Position numbers and translations under genes: made by a program
Origin: Treponema sp.
GTDB taxonomy: Bacteria > Spirochaetota > Spirochaetia > Treponematales > Breznakiellaceae
Assembly: GCA_009780595.1 (NCBI GenBank)
Contig: WQZT01000003.1
Coordinates: 1 to 18,548 of the forward strand
DNA: 18,548 bases
Direction of reading: 5' to 3'
In this document: piece after piece, positions 13,195-18,548 of the stretch
How the letters are laid out: every line of letters begins with the position of its first letter
How positions within the stretch are numbered: the first letter of the stretch is position 1
The notes under the pieces: generated by a model
Database searches by the model: none
Told to the model about the DNA's origin: nothing
The model's input: only the letters and a program-made list of their open reading frames with translations

Positions 13195-14466
13195 TCAGCC
13201 AACATACTTCTTAAACGCCACTGCGCCGTTATGCCCGCCGAAACCCAGCGACATCGAAATCGCCGCGTTAATCGTGCCATATTGCGCTTTGTTCGGTACA
13301 TAGTCCAGATCGCATTCGGGATCGGGATTATCAAGATTGATAGTCGGCGGGAAAAAGCCGTCCCGGATAGCGAGAATACAGGCGATGGCTTCCAGTGCGC
13401 CAGCGGCGGCAATGCAGTGGCCTGTCATACTCTTGGTGCTGGAAACTTTGAGCTTTTTCGCGTAATCCCCAAAGGCAAGTTTTATCATTTTTGTTTCTGT
13501 TGGATCGTTAATTTCAGTAGAAGTACCGTGAGCATTGTAATATTGAACATCTTCAGGTTTCATATCCGCATCGGCAATCGCCTGTTTAATAGCCGCGCAA
13601 CCGCCTGAACCCGAAGGATCGGGGGCAGTTATGTGGTGTGCATCTGCGCTTGCGCCGTACCCGGCAAACTCGGCAATTATCCGCGCGCCGCGCTTCTTCG
13701 CGTGTTCCTCGCTTTCAAGAACAAGCACGCCCGCGCCTTCGCCCAAAACAAACCCGTCACGGTCGGCATCAAACGGCCGCGAAGCCTGCTCAGGTGTATC
13801 GCCGCGTTTTGTCGAAAGGGCTTTCAACATCTGGAAACCGCCGATCGCAAAGGGAATTACGCAAGCTTCAGTGCCGCCGGCAACAACCACATCGCAACGG
13901 CCAGCACGAATAAGATCGAGCGCTTGCCCCAGCGCGTCAGTGCCGGACGCGCACGCGGTAACCTGCGTAAACGCCGGGCCTTTCGTGCCGTACAACATAG
14001 AAACGTTGCCAGCAGCCTCGTTGGAAATCATCATCGGAACAGTGAGAGGCAGCATCCGTTTCGGACCCGCATCGAAGAGTTTCTTAAACGATTCGCCGAC
14101 AACTTCAAACCCGCCAATCCCGTTTCCCAACACAACACCGGTTTTTTCAGGAACGCTTGTTACCTTACGGCGGCCGTCCGCGTCAGGCTCGCCGAGCAAC
14201 TTCGCATCGGCAAGCGCATCCGCCGCCGCTGCCGCCGCGAACTGCGTAAAACGGCACATCTTGCGGGCTTCTTTTTTGTCCATCCAGCGGCTGGGGTCGA
14301 AATCTTTAATTTCACCAGCAATCGTTACATCAAACTCTGTTGTATCAAACGCAGTGATTTTGCCAATGCCGCTTTTCCCCGATTTCAGGGAGGCGCAGAA
14401 CTCTTCCACCGACGTACCAATGGGGCTAATCACCCCCATTCCGGTAACAACTACCTTTCGCTTCAT
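13195..14466 (-). CDS. fabF: 3-oxoacyl-ACP synthase II
   Basis: This elongating condensing enzyme adds two carbons from malonyl-ACP. The Cys-His-His triad is clear: C172 in VTACASGTDAL, H313 in NAHGTSTEINDPTE and H350 in SMTGHCIAAAG. The glycine-rich end LGFGGHNGAVAF is intact. At 423 aa it is near the usual 410-415. The ATG at 14466 follows AGGAGAGG, which overlaps the fabG stop codon, so the genes are tightly coupled. No separate FabB is in the window. Confidence 0.96.
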   Translation of the reverse strand: MKRKVVVTGMGVISPIGTSVEEFCASLKSGKSGIGKITAFDTTEFDVTIAGEIKDFDPSRWMDKKEARKMCRFTQFAAAAAADALADAKLLGEPDADGRRKVTSVPEKTGVVLGNGIGGFEVVGESFKKLFDAGPKRMLPLTVPMMISNEAAGNVSMLYGTKGPAFTQVTACASGTDALGQALDLIRAGRCDVVVAGGTEACVIPFAIGGFQMLKALSTKRGDTPEQASRPFDADRDGFVLGEGAGVLVLESEEHAKKRGARIIAEFAGYGASADAHHITAPDPSGSGGCAAIKQAIADADMKPEDVQYYNAHGTSTEINDPTETKMIKLAFGDYAKKLKVSSTKSMTGHCIAAAGALEAIACILAIRDGFFPPTINLDNPDPECDLDYVPNKAQYGTINAAISMSLGFGGHNGAVAFKKYVG

Positions 14467-14475
14467 TTTCCTCTC

Positions 14476-15210
14476 CTATATAAACATACCGCCGTCAACG
14501 GCGATTACCTGCCCTGTAATGTAGGCTGACGCATCCGAAGCCAGAAAGCACACCAGTTCGGCGACATCTTCAGGCTGCCCCATTTTTTTAAGGGGAATCT
14601 GCTCCGCCATCTTCTCCCGCGCCTGTTCCGGAATAGCGGCGGTCATATCCGACTCAATAAAGCCCGGCGCGACAGCGTTGACCCGCACAGAGCGCGATGC
14701 GGTTTCCTTCGCCAAACTTTTGGTGATGCCGATAACGCCCGCTTTACTCGCCGCGTAGTTGATCTGCCCGGCGTTACCGTGAACGCCGATAACGCTCGCC
14801 ATATTCACGATAGAACCCGCGCGCCGTCGAATCATATCGCGCCCAACGGTTCGGGCGATCAGAAAACTAGCCGTAAGGTTAATATCTAATACTTTTTGAA
14901 AATCTTCAAGTGTCATCCTGAAGGCAAGGTTGTCTTTGGTGATTCCCGCGTTGTTGACCAGTATATCAAACCCGCCTGATTCCTTGATTAAGCCGTCGAT
15001 CAGCGCCTCCAGAGCGTTTAAGTTACTCAAATCGGCGCTCGCCCAATGCAAACGCCCGGCGGCAGCTGACTGCCGCTGTGCAAAATCATCCGGCTCTTTG
15101 GTGCTAACTCCCCAAACTTCCGCGCCGCGGGCAATAAGCATATCAGAAATCGCCTTGCCTATCCCGCGTGATGCGCCAGTTACCAGCGCTTTTTTTCCAT
15201 TACATTGCAT
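14476..15210 (-). CDS. fabG: 3-oxoacyl-ACP reductase
   Basis: This short-chain dehydrogenase reduces 3-oxoacyl-ACP with NADPH. It has the cofactor motif TGASRGIG (11-18), NNAG (86-89), the Asn of DINLTASF (N111), and the catalytic S139, Y152 and K156 in NYAASKAG, with a C-terminal YITGQVIAVDGG. The length of 244 aa is typical. The ATG at 15210 follows AGAGGA. It ends 9 bp before fabF and starts 42 bp after fabD. The cluster context separates it from the many other members of the superfamily. Confidence 0.95.
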   Translation of the reverse strand: MQCNGKKALVTGASRGIGKAISDMLIARGAEVWGVSTKEPDDFAQRQSAAAGRLHWASADLSNLNALEALIDGLIKESGGFDILVNNAGITKDNLAFRMTLEDFQKVLDINLTASFLIARTVGRDMIRRRAGSIVNMASVIGVHGNAGQINYAASKAGVIGITKSLAKETASRSVRVNAVAPGFIESDMTAAIPEQAREKMAEQIPLKKMGQPEDVAELVCFLASDASAYITGQVIAVDGGMFI

Positions 15211-15252
15211 ATTTTCCTCTTTTGTTTTTTGTCTTGTTGATTGATCGCTCGC

Positions 15253-16221
15253 TCAAAGCTTGTCGATATCCTCGACTTTTCCAGCGGCGAGGCACGGAAG
15301 CTCGCTGCCTGAATCTTTCCAAAGCCCCTGCAAAACCCTGCCGGGACCCACTTCCAACAGGCGGTCAATGCCGCCTAACGCTGCGATGCAGCGCAGTTCG
15401 TCGAGCCAGCGCACCGGGCTGGTGATTTGCGCCAGCGCCCGCTGTTTGGCTTCTTCCCCGCTGGAAACCTGCTTTCCTGAAACGTTGGAAAAAAGCGGAA
15501 TCTTCGGGTTGTTGAATGTAACTTTATCGAGAAAGGGCTGAAACTGCGCCGCCGCACCCGCCAAAAGCGGCGTGTGAAAGGGGCAGTTAACTTGCAGGCG
15601 CACATAGCGGCGCGCGCCCTCTGCCAGAAAAAGCGGTTCCGCCGCAGTCAGCGCTTCAGCCGTTCCGCCAACCACCGTTTGCTTAGACGAGTTGATGTTC
15701 GCCGCGTACAGTTCTTTCACGGCGGCGTTGGTTTTTTTCCACTCGGCGATGAGCGCTTCCACCTTTTCCGGCTCAAGCCCCATCACCGCCGCCATGCCGG
15801 GAACATTTCCCCCGCCGGAAGAAGTGCCTCTGGCTTCCATTTCGTCAACCGCCGCCTGCATCGCCTTTCCGCGCTGGTTCACCAGGAAAAAACAATCCTC
15901 CGTAGTGATAACGCCGGCAACGGCTAAAGCGGCGTACTCGCCAAGGCTAAACCCCGCGCATCCGGCGGGGGCAACACCCTTTTCGGCAAGGTACGCAGCG
16001 GCGGCAAGATTCGTCACGGTGATCACTGGCTGGGAAACGTCGGTTCGTTTCAGGACATCGGCTTCCGACTGCACAAGCGCCTTCATGTCCTTGCCGCAGA
16101 TTGCAGAGGCGCTGTCAAAAAGCGCCTTCACCGCCGCACTGCCTGATTCCAGAAAATCGAGCGCCATACCCGAATACTGAGCGCCCTGACCGGGAAATAA
16201 AAAGAAGGTTTTTCCTGCCAT
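15253..16221 (-). CDS. fabD: Malonyl-CoA:ACP transacylase
   Basis: It moves malonyl from CoA to ACP. It shows FLFPGQGAQYSGM, the nucleophile S92 in GFSLGEYAALA, the conserved Arg of NQRGKAM, and H216 in CPFHTPLL. At 322 aa it is a little longer than the usual 305-312, owing partly to a Gly/Ser insertion (GTSSGGGNVPG) near residue 132. I chose the ATG at 16221 with GAGGTG just upstream; the GTG at 16227 would overlap that ribosome binding site. It has its own promoter and a palindrome at 16240-16272. fabG follows after 42 bp, and no acpP lies between them as in many other bacteria. Confidence 0.95.
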   Translation of the reverse strand: MAGKTFFLFPGQGAQYSGMALDFLESGSAAVKALFDSASAICGKDMKALVQSEADVLKRTDVSQPVITVTNLAAAAYLAEKGVAPAGCAGFSLGEYAALAVAGVITTEDCFFLVNQRGKAMQAAVDEMEARGTSSGGGNVPGMAAVMGLEPEKVEALIAEWKKTNAAVKELYAANINSSKQTVVGGTAEALTAAEPLFLAEGARRYVRLQVNCPFHTPLLAGAAAQFQPFLDKVTFNNPKIPLFSNVSGKQVSSGEEAKQRALAQITSPVRWLDELRCIAALGGIDRLLEVGPGRVLQGLWKDSGSELPCLAAGKVEDIDKL

Positions 16222-16239
16222 ACACACCTCACGATTATT

Positions 16240-16272
16240 TGTTATGACAAAATATTAAATTTTGTCATAACA
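16240..16272. promoter_or_regulatory. Perfect 14-bp-arm palindrome, candidate operator of fabD
   Basis: TGTTATGACAAAAT and its exact inverse ATTTTGTCATAACA flank a 5-bp centre. The palindrome overlaps the predicted fabD start site (about 16268) and its first 30 transcribed bases, so a bound protein would block transcription. The half-site is not one I know for FapR, FabT or FadR. Confidence 0.65.
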
Positions 16273-16274
16273 CT

Positions 16275-16302
16275 ATCATAACAAATTTCAGCAATTTGTC
16301 AA
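16275..16302 (-). promoter_or_regulatory. fabD promoter
   Basis: On the minus strand TTGACA (16302-16297) and TATGAT (16280-16275) are 16 bp apart, with a start expected near 16268 and a leader of about 46 bases. The spacer contains CTGAAATTTGT, also found in the fabH promoter. Confidence 0.6.
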
Positions 16303-16340
16303 GAAGGATTTTTCATCTTTCTGCACATTGCTGACAAAAT

Positions 16341-17390
16341 CTACCACACGAGAAGATTTGCGCCGTACGTTAGACCGCCGCCGAATCCCATTGTGATAAG
16401 AATGTCGCCTTTGGAAAGCTTTCCGCCGCGGTTCAGTTCGTCAAGCGCGATGGGGATGGACGCGGCAGAAGTGTTCGCATAGTTTTGTATATTGAGGAAG
16501 AATTTATCCTCGGGAAGTTTCAGGCGCTTCGTAGCAGCTTGAATAATCCGGGCATTTGCCTGATGGGGAATAATCCGCGCCACATCATCAAGGCTGATTC
16601 CTTCCATCGCCGCGATTTCGGGAATGGTTTCGGTTATCACTTTAACGGCGAAGTTGTACACCGCTTGCCCGTTCATCTCGATGTAGGGGCTTTTCTCGAC
16701 AACTTCACCGGGCATAAAGGGGCTGCGCCCTGCGCCGCGTCGGCAGACCAAATGCACCGAACCTGCGCCGTCGGCTCGAAGGATTGACCTCAAAAGCCCG
16801 CGTTTGCCCGCTCCTTCCTGCGGAGCGTCGGTTTTCTCCACTATAACCGCGCCCGCTCCGTCGCCGAAAAGAACGCACGTTGAGCGGTCGCTCCAGTCGA
16901 CAAACCGCGTGAGCGTTTCCGCGCCGATAAGCAAAACCCGGCGGCGGTTTCCCCCGCGCACCGAAAGAAGCCCGGCGGCGGTTTCAAGCCCGTAAATAAA
17001 ACCCGTGCAGCCCGCCGAAATATCCATCGCGGAAGCTCGCCATGCGCCCAGTTTGTTCTGCACCAGGCACGCGGTGGATGGAATCACCAGATGGTCAGGC
17101 GTGGCAGTTGCCACGATAATCACATCCAGCGAAAGCGCCGCCTCTGCAATAGCGGCATCTGCCGCCGCACCGCTGTCAGCATCCACGCCGATCATCATTG
17201 CAAGAGCGTTCCGCGCCGCTTCCGCCGCCAGATCACTGGCCGCCACTTCACTGGCGGCGACGTGCCGAGCGCCGATGCCGGTATGAGAACGGATCCATTC
17301 ATCGTTGGTATCCACGTCTTTCGCCAGCTCATCGTTGGTAAGGAGGCGGGGAGGGATTGCCCGGCCTGTCGCGATTACTTCAATTGCCAT
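16341..17390 (-). CDS. fabH: 3-oxoacyl-ACP synthase III
   Basis: It starts fatty acid chains by condensing acyl-CoA with malonyl-ACP. The Cys-His-Asn triad is present: C128 in DISAGCTGF, H276 in IIPHQAN and N306 in NYANTSAAS. The early TNDEWIRSHTGI and late GFGGGLTYGA motifs are intact. At 349 aa it exceeds the usual 310-335; an Ala-rich insertion at about 68-88 accounts for much of this. The ATG at 17390 follows GAGGT. It is the first gene of the cluster, separated from fabD by 119 bp that hold the fabD promoter. Chain-start preference (acetyl or branched) cannot be read from the sequence. Confidence 0.95.
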   Translation of the reverse strand: MAIEVIATGRAIPPRLLTNDELAKDVDTNDEWIRSHTGIGARHVAASEVAASDLAAEAARNALAMMIGVDADSGAAADAAIAEAALSLDVIIVATATPDHLVIPSTACLVQNKLGAWRASAMDISAGCTGFIYGLETAAGLLSVRGGNRRRVLLIGAETLTRFVDWSDRSTCVLFGDGAGAVIVEKTDAPQEGAGKRGLLRSILRADGAGSVHLVCRRGAGRSPFMPGEVVEKSPYIEMNGQAVYNFAVKVITETIPEIAAMEGISLDDVARIIPHQANARIIQAATKRLKLPEDKFFLNIQNYANTSAASIPIALDELNRGGKLSKGDILITMGFGGGLTYGANLLVW

Positions 17391-17420
17391 AAAAACCTCT
17401 ATAATAAAATATTGTTACAA

Positions 17421-17448
17421 ATTGACATAAACTGTTGTTTTGTCATAA
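17421..17448. promoter_or_regulatory. Imperfect operator-like inverted repeat of fabH
   Basis: TTGACATAAAC and GTTTTGTCATAA face each other with a one-base offset, giving the same GACAWAA half-sites as the fabD palindrome. The right half overlaps the fabH -10 region. It could be a weaker site for the same regulator. Confidence 0.4.
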
Positions 17449-17472
17449 TAACACAAATTTCAGATATGTCAA
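17445..17472 (-). promoter_or_regulatory. fabH promoter
   Basis: On the minus strand TTGACA (17472-17467) and TATTAT (17450-17445) are 16 bp apart. The start would be near 17438, giving a leader of about 48 bases. The spacer shares CTGAAATTTGT with the fabD promoter. Confidence 0.6.
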
Positions 17473-17540
17473 GAGCCCGATGTATATAATTAGACATTAT
17501 CCACTAGAGAAAGTTGCAGCTATGTGATACACTTCTGGTA

Positions 17541-18257
17541 ATGAAAATTAATTTTTCAAAAACGTATGGTTCCTCTGCCGGATTTCGGGGCATGGTGTTT
17601 GCCGCGCTGATCTTTGTTGCCGCCGCCTTCCCGTCGTGGGCGCAAAAAAGTTCTCCCGACAGAACGTCGTGGTTTGCCCAAGGGTCTATCTTGGTTTTTC
17701 TGGAAAACAACGCTCTTGCTGGCGATCTGATGCCGATCCTCCCTTCGCTGGGGTTTGGCTTTTCCTTTCCCTTTGCTAGTACGCTCAGGTTTGAGCCCAC
17801 GCTGGATCTGTACTCCACATATTACGGTTTCAGCGACGATCTTAACCGGCCTGTCCCCCTTGCCAATCAAAACCGGGTTGCACAGGTAACTGGCATTCTC
17901 TTTGGCTTTCAGGTAGTCAAGCCGTTTGCCCTTACACCCAAAACGACCATTCGAACATACGGCGGGCTTGCCACCGATATCCGCATTGTCTCCGTTGCCT
18001 CCGGCGTTAACGAGAAACGAATTTCTCTCGAAGAGGCAGACAGGCAGACTTCTTTAGTGCGGGAATATTTTTGGGGGCAGGGGCGCTGGCTTGTACCGCT
18101 TACCGGAATGGGCATGGATTTCACGCTGAACACAGGGTTGCGGATAGGCTTTGACATTAGGGTATGGATGCCAGCGTACCGTCTGTGGACTGGGGAAAAG
18201 CTTCCCACCGTTGAAGGCTGGCGTTTCGGCGTAGGGCTGCGTATCAACTTTGATTGA
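17541..18257 (+). CDS. Exported, possibly outer-membrane beta-barrel protein
   Basis: The 238-aa protein has a Sec signal peptide: a basic start, the hydrophobic stretch GMVFAALIFVAAAFP, and a likely cut after SWA at about residue 35. The rest is rich in alternating aromatic and glycine strands (LGFGFSFPFASTLRFEPTLDLY, ILFGFQVVKPF, GLRIGFDIRVWMP) and ends RFGVGLRINFD, which fits a small beta-barrel. I recognise no named family. The ATG at 17541 is favoured because the signal peptide begins there; no good ribosome binding site is visible. It diverges from fabH, and a TATAAT at 17485-17490 is the only candidate -10. It converges with nudC. Confidence 0.75.
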   Translation: MKINFSKTYGSSAGFRGMVFAALIFVAAAFPSWAQKSSPDRTSWFAQGSILVFLENNALAGDLMPILPSLGFGFSFPFASTLRFEPTLDLYSTYYGFSDDLNRPVPLANQNRVAQVTGILFGFQVVKPFALTPKTTIRTYGGLATDIRIVSVASGVNEKRISLEEADRQTSLVREYFWGQGRWLVPLTGMGMDFTLNTGLRIGFDIRVWMPAYRLWTGEKLPTVEGWRFGVGLRINFD

Positions 18258-18283
18258 TAGACGCAGTGCATTTCCTTCCATAA

Positions 18284-18548
18284 TTACCGTTCGAGCGTTC
18301 CTGCGAGCCACGCGTCGATGATGTACCGCGAGACCGTGCCATAACCGGGAAGTGGCGGCAGCCTGTCGCGGGGAAACCACTGCGCGTCTGCGATTTCAAC
18401 ACCGTCAGGGGTGATTTCGCCGCCGTTATAGCGGGCGGAAAAACCCACCATGAGGGAATGCGGGAAAGACCAGGGCTGGGAACGGATATAGCGAATATCT
18501 TTTACGTCGATGTTTACTTCTTCTTTGATTTCCCGCGCAACGGTCGCC
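18284..18548 (-). CDS. nudC: NADH pyrophosphatase (NudC-type Nudix hydrolase), 5' partial
   Basis: The minus-strand frame is open to the right edge and ends at TAA 18286-18284. The visible 88 codons include the second half of a Nudix box, REIKEEVNI, followed by SQPWSFPHSLMVGF, which matches the SQPWPFPxS signature that sets NudC apart from other Nudix hydrolases. DGVEIADAQWF and SRYIIDAW complete the C-terminus. The family cleaves NADH, and in some bacteria removes NAD caps from RNA. The N-terminal half and zinc site lie outside the window. The stop is 26 bp from that of the convergent 17541 gene. Confidence 0.9.
   Translation of the reverse strand, partial: ATVAREIKEEVNIDVKDIRYIRSQPWSFPHSLMVGFSARYNGGEITPDGVEIADAQWFPRDRLPPLPGYGTVSRYIIDAWLAGTLER

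Noticed and set aside
13631..14529. Two long overlapping plus-strand ORFs of nearly 300 codons
   Set aside because: They lie opposite fabF, whose catalytic motifs are intact on the minus strand. The translations are low-complexity (Arg/Ala/Ser/Pro-rich) with no family motif.

Overview
The window looks like spirochaete chromosome, most likely a Treponema of moderate GC content such as the termite-gut or rumen types. The grounds are the gene order rpsT - HU/IHF-like protein - lnt (which I recall as the Treponema pallidum order), a FabV closely resembling the Treponema denticola trans-2-enoyl reductase, and lipoproteins with InlB-type repeats and beta-helix GGxISGN repeats. No database search was possible; family calls rest on motif recognition.

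Left part (1-5504, all +): the 3' part of an OB-fold/InlB-repeat protein; a 56-residue zinc-ribbon-like protein; rpsT (TTG start); an HU/IHF-family protein (GTG start); lnt, whose C-terminus runs into a hairpin-rich repeat ending in a G6/C6 hairpin; then a compact group of response regulator, bactofilin and a PncC/CinA-type NMN deamidase (TTG start, overlapping the bactofilin gene).

A decayed stretch (5505-6630) holds a broken DnaQ-type exonuclease, an unassigned Cys-containing ORF and a frameshifted IS5-type transposase remnant. It is followed by accD-accA (6631-8209), the acetyl-CoA carboxylase carboxyltransferase subunits. accD has a consensus promoter so close to its ATG that the message should be leaderless or nearly so.

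Directly after accA lies a three-gene module (8219-9113): a DUF3791-type protein, a DUF3990-type ADP-ribosyltransferase-like protein and a second DUF3791-like protein. It resembles a toxin with two small partners. The module is followed by a degenerate copy of about 110 bp of the 3' part of accA, and by one copy of a perfect 43-bp direct repeat whose second copy abuts the fabV stop codon 2.3 kb away. Between the repeats are an orphan promoter with a possible small transcript and a beta-helix lipoprotein gene with a hexanucleotide tandem repeat.

Right part (11431-17390, all -): a near-complete type II fatty acid synthesis cluster, transcribed fabH, fabD, fabG, fabF, fabZ, fabV. accDA supplies malonyl-CoA, FabD moves it to ACP, FabH starts chains, and FabF-FabG-FabZ-FabV elongate them. 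No acpP gene is present. fabD and fabH each have a promoter of the same layout, and fabD has a 14-bp-arm perfect palindrome just downstream of its -10: a candidate operator for an unidentified fatty-acid regulator. The window ends with an exported outer-membrane-like protein (+) and the 3' part of nudC (-). I saw no rRNA, tRNA or CRISPR array.
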